Assembly: GCF_018130245.1 (NCBI RefSeq)
Contig: NZ_JAFCKP010000004.1
Location: 310,001-374,000, forward strand
DNA from: Bradyrhizobium sp. SZCCT0231
GTDB lineage: Bacteria; Pseudomonadota; Alphaproteobacteria; Rhizobiales; Xanthobacteraceae
Direction: 5' to 3'
DNA: 64,000 nt
Made by a program: the position numbers and the translations under genes. Positions 9,408 to 19,600 of the stretch are shown piece by piece. The first letter of the stretch is position 1, and each line of letters starts with the position of its first letter. The notes beneath the pieces are model-generated. The model saw only the letters and a program-made list of their open reading frames with translations. It had not been told where the DNA came from and ran no database searches.

Positions 9408-10373
9408 ATGGGGACGGTCCTGGATTCAGTCGGCAAGCTGATTGCCGCGTACCTCTCGAAGGATGTGCCGGGCTATGAGCCGTTCACGCCGAGCGACCCG
9501 GAGCATCTGCGCGGCCTCATCGAGCCCGGCGACGTGCTGCTGGTCGAAGGCAACAACCGCATCTCCGGCATCATCAAATATCTGACGCAGTCGACCTGGT
9601 CGCATGCCGCGCTCTATGTCGGTCTGATCGAAGGCGCCCAGGAGCCTAACGGTGAGCCGCATGTGCTGATCGAGGCCAATATCGGCGAAGGCGTCACCTC
9701 GGCACCGCTGTCGAAATATTTCTCCTATCACACCCGCGTCTGCCGCCCGGTCGGGCTGTCCTATGAGGACCGCACCACGGTCTGCCGCTATGCGATCAAC
9801 CGCATCGGCTTCGGCTACGACACCAAGAACATCGTTGATCTCATGCGCTACCTGTTCCCGCTGCCGATACCGCAGCGCTGGCGGCGGCGCATGATCGCGA
9901 TCGGCTCGGGCGACCCGACCAAGATCATCTGCTCCGCGCTGATCGCGCAGGCCTTCGACGCGGTGCGCTATCCGATCCTGCCGAAGATCACCAAGGCCGG
10001 CAGCCGCGCCGCCCGCCGCGAGATCCTGCACATCCGCGATTCCTCGCTCTACATGCCCCGCGACTTCGACATCTCGCCCTATTTCGAAGTCGTCAAACCC
10101 ACCATCGTGCACGGGTTCGACTACACGGCCTTGCACTGGGCCGACAAGCAGAAGCCGCTCGAGGAGGTAGCGGGCGCGTTCAGTGTGTTTCCAGAAACGA
10201 ACTGTGCGCCGCCGCTCGTTCCTGAGGCGATTGACGAAGAAGCGCCGGCTGAGATTCCGGCTGAAGAAGTGAGCGCGCAGCCTGCGCAAGCCAGCTTGGC
10301 TTTCTCCGAACATTTCGTGCAGCTGAGCGAGCTCGCGATGTATCGCCCGCGGGCGCGGGAGATGGCGGCTTAG
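9408..10373 (+). CDS. YiiX-like permuted papain-fold amidase/peptidase
   Basis: About 321 residues from the ATG at 9408, chosen because GGGGGAG stands six bases before it; ATG at 9357 or TTG at 9339 would extend it by 17 or 23 residues without a good ribosome site. The order of catalytic residues is circularly permuted: histidine 66 in STWSHAALYVG comes first and cysteine 175 in KIICSALIAQAF later, as in the YiiX/YebB-like NlpC/P60 relatives. LIEPGDVLLVEG precedes the histidine. The C-terminal 80 residues are acidic and of low complexity. A lipid or cell-wall amide is the usual guess for the substrate; unproven. Confidence 0.75.
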   Translation: MGTVLDSVGKLIAAYLSKDVPGYEPFTPSDPEHLRGLIEPGDVLLVEGNNRISGIIKYLTQSTWSHAALYVGLIEGAQEPNGEPHVLIEANIGEGVTSAPLSKYFSYHTRVCRPVGLSYEDRTTVCRYAINRIGFGYDTKNIVDLMRYLFPLPIPQRWRRRMIAIGSGDPTKIICSALIAQAFDAVRYPILPKITKAGSRAARREILHIRDSSLYMPRDFDISPYFEVVKPTIVHGFDYTALHWADKQKPLEEVAGAFSVFPETNCAPPLVPEAIDEEAPAEIPAEEVSAQPAQASLAFSEHFVQLSELAMYRPRAREMAA

Positions 10374-10426
10374 GTTCACCGTCGTCCCGGCGAAGGCCAG
10401 GACGACGTGCGGAAGATCTCGCCCGG

Positions 10427-10515
10427 TCTCGTAGGGTGGGCAAAGGCGCGAAGCGCCATTCTCACGCGATCACTGATGGATGGTGGGCACGCTCCGCTTT
10501 GCCCACCCTACGAGA
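10427..10515. repeat. palindromic repeat, GTAGGGTGGGCAAAG family, copy 1
   Basis: TCTCGTAGGGTGGGCAAAG at the left is mirrored by CTTTGCCCACCCTACGAGA at the right, giving 19-bp terminal inverted repeats. Two more copies lie at 17238-17363 and 31921-32015. It sits between the converging ends of the YiiX-like gene and csoR. Confidence 0.85.
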
Positions 10516-10552
10516 CTGTGGTCGCCGGCTCCGGGAACGCTACGAGCGCGCG

Positions 10553-10828
10553 TTACCGCTCCGCCCGCCCGATCACCGCCATCAGTTCCGCGATCTTCGC
10601 GCGCTGGTCGGCCTTGTCGCCGCTGGTGATGGCGTGCTCGACGCAATGGGCGACGTGGTCCTTCAGGACCTCCTCCTCGACCCGGCGCAGCGCGGCGCGC
10701 ACCGCCGAAATCTGCGTCACGATGTCGATACAGTAGCGGTCTTCCTCTACCATTTTCGAGAGGCCACGAACCTGACCCTCGATCCGGCCGAGACGTTTTC
10801 CGATAGATGCCTTGATGTCCTTGCGCAT
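10553..10828 (-). CDS. csoR: CsoR-type copper-sensing repressor
   Basis: A 91-residue all-helical regulator of the CsoR/RcnR/FrmR family. Cys33, His58 and Cys62 keep exactly the spacing of the copper(I) ligands of mycobacterial CsoR (C-x24-H-x3-C), and a tyrosine precedes the first cysteine. An N-terminal histidine typical of RcnR nickel/cobalt sensors is absent. Cu(I) binding should release the protein from DNA. It is divergent from the copper ATPase gene, with only 70 bp between starts, so it very probably represses both genes. Confidence 0.9.
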   Translation of the reverse strand: MRKDIKASIGKRLGRIEGQVRGLSKMVEEDRYCIDIVTQISAVRAALRRVEEEVLKDHVAHCVEHAITSGDKADQRAKIAELMAVIGRAER

Positions 10829-10837
10829 GCGGTCTAT

Positions 10838-10854
10838 ATACCCCTACCGGGTAT
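10838..10854. promoter_or_regulatory. putative CsoR operator
   Basis: ATACCCCTACCGGGTAT is a 6-bp inverted repeat (ATACCC/GGGTAT) around a 5-base centre, the GC-tract flanked by TA that CsoR-family proteins recognise. It lies 10 bases before the csoR ATG and 45 bases before the copA ATG, where one bound tetramer could block both promoters. Binding itself is inferred. Confidence 0.7.
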
Positions 10855-10898
10855 GGGTTGCAAGATCCAAGTAAAAGACCAGCCACAGGGGCCGGAGC

Positions 10899-13346
<2,448 letters not shown>

Positions 13347-13354
13347 GGACCCTG

Positions 13355-13444
13355 CGTAGCCCGGATGGAGCGCAAGCGAAATCCGGGGGTCCTGCCCACA
13401 TATTGGCATCGCCCCGGATTGCGCTTCGCTCCATCCGGGCTACG
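13355..13444. repeat. palindromic repeat, CGTAGCCCGGATGGAGCG family, copy 1
   Basis: CGTAGCCCGGATGGAGCG at the left is mirrored by CGCTCCATCCGGGCTACG at the right, 18-bp terminal inverted repeats, with an inner AATCCGGG/CCCCGGATT pair. A second copy is at 35942-36030. It starts only eight bases after the copA stop and separates copA from nikR; as RNA it would form a long hairpin and may attenuate read-through. Confidence 0.85.
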
Positions 13445-13482
13445 GTTCACGGGACACAGGCGAGACCCACGGGGACTATCTG

Positions 13483-13929
13483 ATGCAGCGGATTACGATC
13501 ACGATCGAGGACGATCTCCTGGCGGAGATCGATGCCGCAGCCGAAGCGCGCGGCTACCAGAACCGCTCCGAGATCATCCGCGACCTCGCGCGCGCCGGAC
13601 TGCAGCAGAGCACCGAGGACACGGCGCAGACCGGCCTATGCGTTGCCGGTCTCGTCTATGTCTACGACCACGCCGCGCGCGATCTGTCGAAACGGCTGGT
13701 GCAGGAATTCCACGGCCACCACGACCTCGCGCTGGCGACGCTGCACGTCCATCTCGACGACAACAATTGCATGGAGATGACGGCGCTGCGCGGCGCCGCC
13801 TCCGAGGTCAGGCATTTCGCCGACCACATCATCGCCGAACGCGGCGTGCGCTACGGCCGCGTGGTGATGATCCCGACCGGCGACGGCAAGCAGGCGAAGG
13901 CAAGGAAGCATGGGCACCGGCACGAGTAG
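13483..13929 (+). CDS. nikR: nickel-responsive transcriptional regulator NikR
   Basis: A 148-residue ribbon-helix-helix repressor. The DNA-binding RHH domain is residues 1-45 (MQRITITIEDDLLAEID...). The ACT-like nickel domain has His77, His88, His90 and Cys96, matching the square-planar nickel ligands of E. coli NikR (His76, His87, His89, Cys95) shifted by one. The tail (KQAKARKHGHRHE) is basic and His-rich. No nickel transporter or hydrogenase gene lies nearby, so its targets are elsewhere. Placed after copA, but separated from it by a hairpin repeat. Confidence 0.93.
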   Translation: MQRITITIEDDLLAEIDAAAEARGYQNRSEIIRDLARAGLQQSTEDTAQTGLCVAGLVYVYDHAARDLSKRLVQEFHGHHDLALATLHVHLDDNNCMEMTALRGAASEVRHFADHIIAERGVRYGRVVMIPTGDGKQAKARKHGHRHE

Positions 13930-13939
13930 GCTGGATCTT

Positions 13940-14100
13940 ACCCTCCCCTGGAGGGGGAGGGTCGATCGCGCGTAGCGCGAGCGGGGTGGGGTGACGGTCC
14001 CTCCGCGACGAACCGTGCCCGAGTGGAGAGATCACCCCACCCCGTCACGCGATCTCGCTTCGCTCGATCACGTGCCGACCCTCCCCCTCCAGGGGAGGGT
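13940..14100. repeat. 161-bp MITE-like palindromic element, copy 1
   Basis: Terminal inverted repeats of 24 bp (ACCCTCCCCTGGAGGGGGAG..., mirrored at 14077-14100) enclose a second inverted block GCGGGGTGGGGTGA/TCACCCCACCCCG. Copy 2 at 19011-19171 is in the same orientation and differs at only about four positions by eye. No transposase inside and no convincing target duplication. Such non-autonomous elements are moved by transposases encoded elsewhere. Confidence 0.85.
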
Positions 14101-14198
14101 CAGCAAGAGATCGCGCCACCTTCGCGGCAGACCGCCGCCCTTGCCGAAGCCGCCTCGCATCTCTACCTCTCGCAAAGTGTCTACCTCAGAGGACCCCC

Positions 14199-14939
14199 AT
14201 GCTGGATGCCGCCATCAAGGCGCTGTCGCAAATGATCTCGCCGCCGATGCGCTCGATCCTGTGGCGATCGATCGGGCTTGCGCTGGTGCTGATCACCGTG
14301 CTGGCGATCGGCTTGCAGCGGCTGCTGAGCTGGTTTGCGACCTCTGGCGAGGTGTGGCTGGAGGGCCTGCTCGGGCCGGGCTGGCATTCGTCGCTCGAGG
14401 TTCTCTCCTGGATCGTCTCGATCGCGGCGGGCCTCGGTGTCGTGTTCGGCGGCGTGTTCCTGATGCCCGCGATCACCTCGCTGGTGGCGAGCCTGTTCGT
14501 CGACGATGTCGCCGACATCGTCGAGCGCGAGCACTATCCCGCCGAGCGGCCGGGCATGGCGCTGCCGTTCAGCCAGGCGATCCTCGAGGGCGTCAAGACC
14601 GCGCTCTTGACGATCCTGGTCTATCTCGCCGCCTTGCCGCTGGTGCTGTTCGCCGGCGCAGGTTTCCTGATCTTCTTCCTCGCCGCCGCCTGGCTGCTGG
14701 GACGTGAATATTTCGAGCTCGCCGCGATGCGCTTCCGCTCCCCGGATGAAGCCAAGGCGATGCGGCGCGACAATGCCGCGACCGTCTTCACCGCCGGGCT
14801 GTTCATCGCCGCCTTCGTCTCGATACCGATCGTCAATCTGGCGACGCCGATCTTCGGCATGGCCTTCATGGTTCACATGCACAAGCGGCTATCAGGCCCG
14901 CGGCCCGAGCTGATCGAGCCGGCGCGCCAGGTGCGGTGA
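14199..14939 (+). CDS. EI24/CysZ-like integral membrane protein
   Basis: A 246-residue inner membrane protein with about four long hydrophobic stretches. The segment SLVASLFVDDVADIVEREHYP followed by a long re-entrant hydrophobic region, and LLGREYFELAAMRF, are typical of the EI24 domain family that includes the sulfate permease CysZ. CysZ-type sulfate uptake is one possible role; alphaproteobacterial members are mostly uncharacterised. Starts MLDAAIKALSQM at 14199, about 100 bp after the MITE-like element. Confidence 0.8.
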   Translation: MLDAAIKALSQMISPPMRSILWRSIGLALVLITVLAIGLQRLLSWFATSGEVWLEGLLGPGWHSSLEVLSWIVSIAAGLGVVFGGVFLMPAITSLVASLFVDDVADIVEREHYPAERPGMALPFSQAILEGVKTALLTILVYLAALPLVLFAGAGFLIFFLAAAWLLGREYFELAAMRFRSPDEAKAMRRDNAATVFTAGLFIAAFVSIPIVNLATPIFGMAFMVHMHKRLSGPRPELIEPARQVR

Positions 14940-14962
14940 CGACGGCCGGCGCACGGGCCTGC

Positions 14963-15715
14963 TCACACCGTCTTCTCCGGCCACCGGCAGAGATCGTTGA
15001 TCAGGCAGACCTCGCAGCGCGGCTTGCGGGCGAGACAAGTATAGCGGCCGTGCAGGATCAGCCAGTGATGCGCATGCAGCATGAACTCGGCCGGGATCAG
15101 CTTTTCGAGGCCAAGCTCGACCTCCAGCGGCGTCTTGCCGGGCGCAAGTCCGGTCCGGTTGCCGACGCGGAAGACATGCGTGTCGACCGCCATGGTGTGC
15201 TCGCCGAAGGCCATGTTGAGCACGACGTTGGCCGTCTTGCGTCCTGCGCCGGGCAACGATTCGATCTCCGCGCGCGTGCGCGGCACCTGGCCGCCGAATT
15301 CGCCGAGCAGCTTGGCCGACAGCGCGATCACGTTCTTCGCCTTGGTGCGGTAGAGACCGATCGTCCTGATGTACTCGCGTAAGGACTCCTCGCCGAGATC
15401 GAACATCTTCTGCGGGGTATCGGCCACCTCGAACAATGCGCGCGTCGCCTTGTTGACGCCGGCGTCGGTCGCCTGCGCCGACAGCACCACGGCGACCAGC
15501 AGCGTGAACGGATTGACGTGCTCGAGCTCGCCCTTCGGCTCCGGATTGGCCTTGCGGAAGCGGCTGAACACCTCGCGGACCTCGGCGGGAGTCCAGGGTC
15601 TTGTGGCTTTGAGCGATTTCTTTGCGGGCGCTTTCGGCTTGGCCGCGACCGGTTTTGCCTTTTTCTTCGGAACCGCCGCTTTGCGCGGGACCGGCTTGCG
15701 GGTGATTTTCGCCAT
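14963..15715 (-). CDS. nth: endonuclease III (DNA glycosylase/AP lyase)
   Basis: A 250-residue base-excision-repair enzyme for oxidised pyrimidines. The helix-hairpin-helix LPGAGRKTANVV supplies the catalytic lysine and VDTHVFRV the aspartate. The Fe4S4 cluster motif C-x6-C-x2-C-x5-C is complete (CLARKPRCEVCLINDLC). A 40-residue Lys/Ala/Pro-rich N-terminal tail, not in E. coli Nth, precedes it. I chose MAKITRKP at 15715, because the longer version from 15751 would overlap the divergent gene. Only 22 bp then separate the two start codons. Confidence 0.95.
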   Translation of the reverse strand: MAKITRKPVPRKAAVPKKKAKPVAAKPKAPAKKSLKATRPWTPAEVREVFSRFRKANPEPKGELEHVNPFTLLVAVVLSAQATDAGVNKATRALFEVADTPQKMFDLGEESLREYIRTIGLYRTKAKNVIALSAKLLGEFGGQVPRTRAEIESLPGAGRKTANVVLNMAFGEHTMAVDTHVFRVGNRTGLAPGKTPLEVELGLEKLIPAEFMLHAHHWLILHGRYTCLARKPRCEVCLINDLCRWPEKTV

Positions 15716-15737
15716 GATCGGGATATACTGATGGACG

Positions 15738-16271
15738 ATGAGCACAGGCAACGAAATTGAGCGCGCGCAATCTGAAAGCGAGAACGAGCCTCAGATCTTC
15801 TCCGCACTGCTGACGCCGCACCGCTCGCTGAACCGCACCGGCTTTCTCGCCGTGATGCTGTTCCTGAGCGCCGTCAGCTTCGTCACGGGCCTCGCTTTCC
15901 TGATGATGGGCGCCTGGCCCGTGCTCGGCTTCTTCGGTCTCGACGTGCTCGTGGTCTGGTGGGCCTTCAAGGTCAATTTCGGCACCGGGCGGGCGCGCGA
16001 GCAGATCACCGTCACGGCCTCCGAGCTGCGCGTGAGACGCATCAGCCATCGCGGCCAGGTCGCCGAATGGACCTTCAATCCGCTCTGGGTCCGCCTCGAC
16101 ATGGAGATCGACGAGGACTTCGGCATCGAGCATCTCTATCTGATCTCGCGCGGCCACCAGATCCAGATCGCGAGGTTCCTGGGACCCGAGGAAAAGGCAA
16201 GTTTTTATAAAGGCTTGGTTGAGGCCCTGAACGCCGCCAAACGCGGGCCGACCTACAACCCGATCAGCTGA
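15738..16271 (+). CDS. DUF2244 domain membrane protein
   Basis: A 177-residue protein of the alphaproteobacterial DUF2244 family. Two adjacent transmembrane helices (about residues 35-75: GFLAVMLFLSAVSFVTGLAF and WPVLGFFGLDVLVVWWAF) form a hairpin, followed by a cytoplasmic beta-rich domain with RRISHRGQVAEWTFNPLWVRL. Function unknown. Start ATGAGCACAGG lies 22 bp from the divergent nth start, and a TATACT box ends about 10 bases before the ATG, so its mRNA may have almost no leader. Confidence 0.85.
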   Translation: MSTGNEIERAQSESENEPQIFSALLTPHRSLNRTGFLAVMLFLSAVSFVTGLAFLMMGAWPVLGFFGLDVLVVWWAFKVNFGTGRAREQITVTASELRVRRISHRGQVAEWTFNPLWVRLDMEIDEDFGIEHLYLISRGHQIQIARFLGPEEKASFYKGLVEALNAAKRGPTYNPIS

Positions 16272-16326
16272 TCCCGCATCGGAAATCGGGTGGTTTCAGA
16301 CCCGCCCCTCTCCTACATTTCCGGAC

Positions 16327-17223
16327 ATGATGACCCTCGCGATACATGACCAGCGCCTGGCCAGGCCGGGCACCCAGAACGCCGCGTTGCGCGACTATGA
16401 TTCGGTGCGGCGGGCGATCGCCTTCATCTCGGCGAACTGGCGCGCGCAGCCGACCATCGAGGCGATGGCGGATGCCGCCGGCGTCACGCCGGATGAGCTG
16501 CACCATCTGTTCCGCCGCTGGGCCTCGATCACGCCGAAGGCTTTCATGCAGGCGCTCACCCTCGACCACGCCAAGAACCTGCTCAGGGATTCGGCCAGCA
16601 TCCTCGACGCGGCGCTCGACTCCGGTCTGTCGGGGCCGGGCCGGCTGCACGATCTCTTCGTCACCCATGAAGCGATGTCGCCGGGCGAGTGGAAGAACGG
16701 CGGTGCCGGCCTCACCCTGCGCTACGGCTTCCACCCCTCGCCGTTCGGCACCGCGATCGTGATCGCGACCGACCGCGGCTTGTCCGGACTTGCCTTTGCC
16801 GATCACGGCGAAGAGAAGATCGCACTCGCCGACATGACGCGGCGCTGGCCCAGCGCGACCTATGTGGAAGATCACGACGGCACCGCGCCGCTCGCAGCGC
16901 GCATCTTCGACCCAAAGCTGTGGCGGCCGGACCAGCCGCTGCGCGTGGTCCTGATCGGTACCGATTTCGAGGTGCGGGTGTGGGAGACGCTGCTGAAAAT
17001 TCCGATGGGACGCGCGGTGTCCTATTCCGACATCGCCTGCAACATCGACAATCCGAAAGCCTCGCGCGCCGTCGGCGCGGCGGTCGGCAAGAACCCGGTC
17101 TCCTTCGTCGTGCCCTGCCACCGCGCGCTCGGCAAGAGCGGCACGCTCACCGGCTATCACTGGGGCATTACCCGCAAGCAGGCGATGCTGGGCTGGGAAG
17201 CGGGGCAGCTGGGGGTGCAGTAG
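16327..17223 (+). CDS. Ada-like AraC regulator fused to O6-methylguanine-DNA methyltransferase
   Basis: 298 residues. An AraC-type helix-turn-helix domain (about residues 25-115; IEAMADAAGVTPDELHHLFRRW) is followed by a methyltransferase RNase H-like linker and the catalytic domain with the active-site Cys264 in VPCHRALG. The enzyme accepts the methyl group irreversibly to repair O6-methylguanine. The N-terminal four-cysteine methylphosphotriester domain of E. coli Ada is missing, so methylation-dependent activation as in Ada cannot occur in the same way. Monocistronic; a hairpin repeat follows its stop. Confidence 0.9.
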   Translation: MMTLAIHDQRLARPGTQNAALRDYDSVRRAIAFISANWRAQPTIEAMADAAGVTPDELHHLFRRWASITPKAFMQALTLDHAKNLLRDSASILDAALDSGLSGPGRLHDLFVTHEAMSPGEWKNGGAGLTLRYGFHPSPFGTAIVIATDRGLSGLAFADHGEEKIALADMTRRWPSATYVEDHDGTAPLAARIFDPKLWRPDQPLRVVLIGTDFEVRVWETLLKIPMGRAVSYSDIACNIDNPKASRAVGAAVGKNPVSFVVPCHRALGKSGTLTGYHWGITRKQAMLGWEAGQLGVQ

Positions 17224-17237
17224 GCGCAACAAGCACG

Positions 17238-17363
17238 CGTAGGGTGGGCAAAGGCGCATAGCGCCGTGCCCACCATCTTTCTCAAATCGCTGACGCTGCG
17301 TGGGACACGCTTCCGCCTTCGCTCGTCGAGCTACGGCGGACAAGTCGCTTTGCCCACCCTACG
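17238..17363. repeat. palindromic repeat, GTAGGGTGGGCAAAG family, copy 2
   Basis: CGTAGGGTGGGCAAAG at the left and CTTTGCCCACCCTACG at the right are terminal inverted repeats. The interior differs from the copies at 10427 and 31921, so ends are conserved better than the middle. It fills the gap between the converging ada-like gene and gpmA. Confidence 0.85.
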
Positions 17364-17385
17364 GCACCGCGTGTGCGGCGAAAGC

Positions 17386-18009
17386 CTAACCCGCCAGATC
17401 CAGCTTCGAGGCCACGGTCGAATCCGCATTGAGCCGGTAGATGATCGGCACGCCGGTGGCGAGCTCGCGCTTCAGGATGCCTTCGGGTGACAGCTTTTCC
17501 AGCACCATGATCAGCGCGCGCAGCGAATTGCCGTGGGCGGCAACCAGCGTGCGCTTGCCGTTGAGCACGCCGGGCAGGATCTCCTGCACGTAATAGGGCA
17601 AGGCACGCGCCAGCGTGTCCTTCAGGCTTTCGCCGCCGGGCGGCGGCACGTCGTAGGAACGGCGCCAGATCAGCACCTGGTCCTCGCCCCATTTCTTGCG
17701 CGCATCGTCCTTGTTGAGGCCGGAGAGATCGCCATAGTCGCGCTCGTTCAGCGCGAGGTCCTTCGAAGTCGGCAGACCCTCCTGGCCGAGCTCGGCGAGG
17801 ATGAGATCGAGCGTGTGCTGCGCGCGCGTCAGCACCGAGGTGTAGGCGACGTCGAACACCAGGCCCTGCGCCTTCAGCTTGCGGCCGGCTTCCTTGGCTT
17901 CCTTCACGCCGAGCTCGGTGAGGTCAGGGTCCTTCCAGCCCGTGAACAGGTTCTTCAGATTCCATTCGCTCTGGCCATGGCGCACGAGCACGAGGAGACG
18001 TTCACTCAT
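17386..18009 (-). CDS. gpmA: 2,3-bisphosphoglycerate-dependent phosphoglycerate mutase
   Basis: 207 residues from the ATG at 18009; longer reading from 18201 would run through a repeat and into dapB. It interconverts 3- and 2-phosphoglycerate in glycolysis and gluconeogenesis. His11 in [12 protein letters not shown] is the phosphorylated residue; [23 protein letters not shown] and [12 protein letters not shown] are family signatures. Shorter than the roughly 250-residue E. coli enzyme, as in other alphaproteobacteria. Downstream of dapB on the same strand with a repeat between. Confidence 0.95.
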   Translation of the reverse strand: MSERLLVLVRHGQSEWNLKNLFTGWKDPDLTELGVKEAKEAGRKLKAQGLVFDVAYTSVLTRAQHTLDLILAELGQEGLPTSKDLALNERDYGDLSGLNKDDARKKWGEDQVLIWRRSYDVPPPGGESLKDTLARALPYYVQEILPGVLNGKRTLVAAHGNSLRALIMVLEKLSPEGILKRELATGVPIIYRLNADSTVASKLDLAG

Positions 18010-18038
18010 CGACTGCTTTCCATCTCGTTTATTGTTTT

Positions 18039-18108
18039 GAGCATGATCTTGTCGGAAAACCGCTTCACACTTTGCGCGAACGCGGCCCTCCGGGTCCGGA
18101 TCATGCTC
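18039..18108. repeat. GAGCATGATC palindromic repeat, copy 1
   Basis: GAGCATGATC (18039-18048) and GATCATGCTC (18099-18108) are terminal inverted repeats. The interior GGAAAACCGCTTCACACTT is shared with the copies at 19531-19600 and 40729-40777. It lies between the dapB stop and the gpmA start. Confidence 0.88.
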
Positions 18109-18112
18109 TGGT

Positions 18113-18928
18113 TCAGATGTCGGATAGGCCGAGCACGTCGGCCATGGTGTAGTGCCCCGGCGCCTTGCCCTGCGCCCACAGCGCCGCCTTGAGCGCACCA
18201 TGGGCGAACAGCATGCGGTCCTCGGCCTGATGCGACAGCGTCAGGCGCTCGAACGGGCCGAGGAAGGTCACGCTGTGATCGCCGGCGACGGTGCCGCCGC
18301 GCAAGGAGGCGAAGCCGATATTGCCCGGCCGGCGCGCGCCGGTGATGCCGTCACGGCCACGCTCGGAATGGTCATCGAGGGTGACGCCGCGGCCGCTGGC
18401 TGCGGCCTGGCCCAGCATCAGCGCGGTGCCCGAGGGCGCATCGACCTTCATGCGGTGATGGGTTTCGACGATCTCGATGTCGAAGCTCTGGTCGAGCGCC
18501 TTGGCGACGCGCTTGACCACGGCGGCGAGCAGATTGACGCCCAGGCTCATATTGCCGGATTGCACCACCACCGCGCGATTGGTGACGCTCTTGATCACGG
18601 CATTGTCCGAGCCGGACAGGCCGGTCGTGCCGATGACATGCACGAGGCCGCGCTGGGCGGCGATCGCGACATTGGCGATGGTCGCCGCCGGCACGGTGAA
18701 ATCGAGGATGCCGTCGGCATCCTTCGACATCGCCCAGAGATCGGCCGAGAGCGTGATGCCGTTGGCCGGCAGGCCTGCGAGCACGCCGGCATCCTTGCCG
18801 AGCAGCTCGGAGCCCGGCGCCTCCAGCGCGCCCGCCAGCACCGCGCCCTTGCTCTCGGCAATCGCCCGCACCAGTGCCCGGCCCATCCGGCCACCGGCCC
18901 CAGCAACAATCAAGCGCATGTCGGACAT
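18113..18928 (-). CDS. dapB: 4-hydroxy-tetrahydrodipicolinate reductase
   Basis: A 271-residue NAD(P)H-dependent enzyme of the lysine and meso-diaminopimelate pathway. The N-terminal Rossmann motif is [12 protein letters not shown]. The active-site segment [16 protein letters not shown] carries the catalytic histidine and lysine. The last residues [10 protein letters not shown] are typical of the family end. Full length. Probably starts a transcript with gpmA downstream, although the repeat at 18039 may reduce read-through. Confidence 0.97.
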   Translation of the reverse strand: MSDMRLIVAGAGGRMGRALVRAIAESKGAVLAGALEAPGSELLGKDAGVLAGLPANGITLSADLWAMSKDADGILDFTVPAATIANVAIAAQRGLVHVIGTTGLSGSDNAVIKSVTNRAVVVQSGNMSLGVNLLAAVVKRVAKALDQSFDIEIVETHHRMKVDAPSGTALMLGQAAASGRGVTLDDHSERGRDGITGARRPGNIGFASLRGGTVAGDHSVTFLGPFERLTLSHQAEDRMLFAHGALKAALWAQGKAPGHYTMADVLGLSDI

Positions 18929-19010
18929 GGTGTGATCCTCTTCGAAAGGCCGTTGTAGCGGGGGGATGCAGTTCCGGCAACCGAGGGGGATCGGGGGCGC
19001 AGGCGCGCTT

Positions 19011-19171
19011 ACCCTCCCCTGGAGGGGGAGGGTCGATCGCGCGCAGCGCGAGCGGGGTGGGGTGACGGTCCCTCCGCGACGAACAGTGCCCGAGTGGAGA
19101 GATCACCCCACCCCGTCACGCAATCTCGCTTCGCTCGATCGCGTGCCGACCCTCCCCCTCCAGGGGAGGGT
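19011..19171. repeat. 161-bp MITE-like palindromic element, copy 2
   Basis: Same direction as copy 1 at 13940-14100 and about 97 percent identical by eye, with four differences seen. The terminal inverted repeats are extended by CTT/AAG in this copy. It lies between dapB and the DUF1330 gene. Direct copies 5.07 kb apart bracket the segment from the EI24 gene to dapB. Confidence 0.85.
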
Positions 19172-19187
19172 AAGACAGGATCGTGCC

Positions 19188-19499
19188 TCAGCCGTCCTGC
19201 GGCTGCGGGCCGTCATAGCCCTCGATGATGATCAGGTCGGCGATCGAGTGCGGCTGGCGCACCTTGATGTTGGCCTGGTATTCCGGCGAATTGTAGCAGG
19301 CGATCGCGGTCTGATAGTCCGGGAATTCGATCACGACGTTGCGGGTGCGGCTGGCGCCCTCGACGGTGGTGAACTTGCCGCCGCGGACGACGAAGCGGCC
19401 GCCCCATTTCTTGAAGATCGAACCATTGGCGACGGTGTAGGGCTTGTAGCCCTCGTCATTGTTCACGTCGACGCGTCCGATCCAGTAGCCTTTTGCCAT
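19188..19499 (-). CDS. DUF1330 domain protein
   Basis: A 103-residue protein of the dimeric alpha/beta-barrel DUF1330 family. MAKGYWIGRVDVNND, the ARGGKF-like VVRGGKFTTVEG and the C-terminal VVIEFPDYQTAIACYNSPEYQ are the family hallmarks. Members resemble small monooxygenases or isomerases of the ABM fold, but the function is unknown. It lies between two repeats and downstream of pyrF on the same strand. Confidence 0.9.
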   Translation of the reverse strand: MAKGYWIGRVDVNNDEGYKPYTVANGSIFKKWGGRFVVRGGKFTTVEGASRTRNVVIEFPDYQTAIACYNSPEYQANIKVRQPHSIADLIIIEGYDGPQPQDG

Positions 19500-19530
19500 T
19501 GTTCTTCTCCCTTGTTGTTGGTCTCTATTT

Positions 19531-19600
19531 GAGCATGATCTGATCGGAAAACCGCTTCACACTTTGCGCTCACGCGGCCCTTCGGGTCTGGATCATGCTC
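19531..19600. repeat. GAGCATGATC palindromic repeat, copy 2, overlapping the pyrF end
   Basis: Terminal inverted repeats GAGCATGATC (19531-19540) and GATCATGCTC (19591-19600), with the interior shared with 18039-18108. Its right end reaches eight bases into pyrF: the pyrF stop TGA and the preceding codon are made of repeat sequence. Confidence 0.88.

Noticed and set aside
13940-19171. Possible insertion sequence or integrated element between the two long palindromes
   Set aside because: The genes between are housekeeping or repair genes with normal composition, and no transposase or integrase is present.
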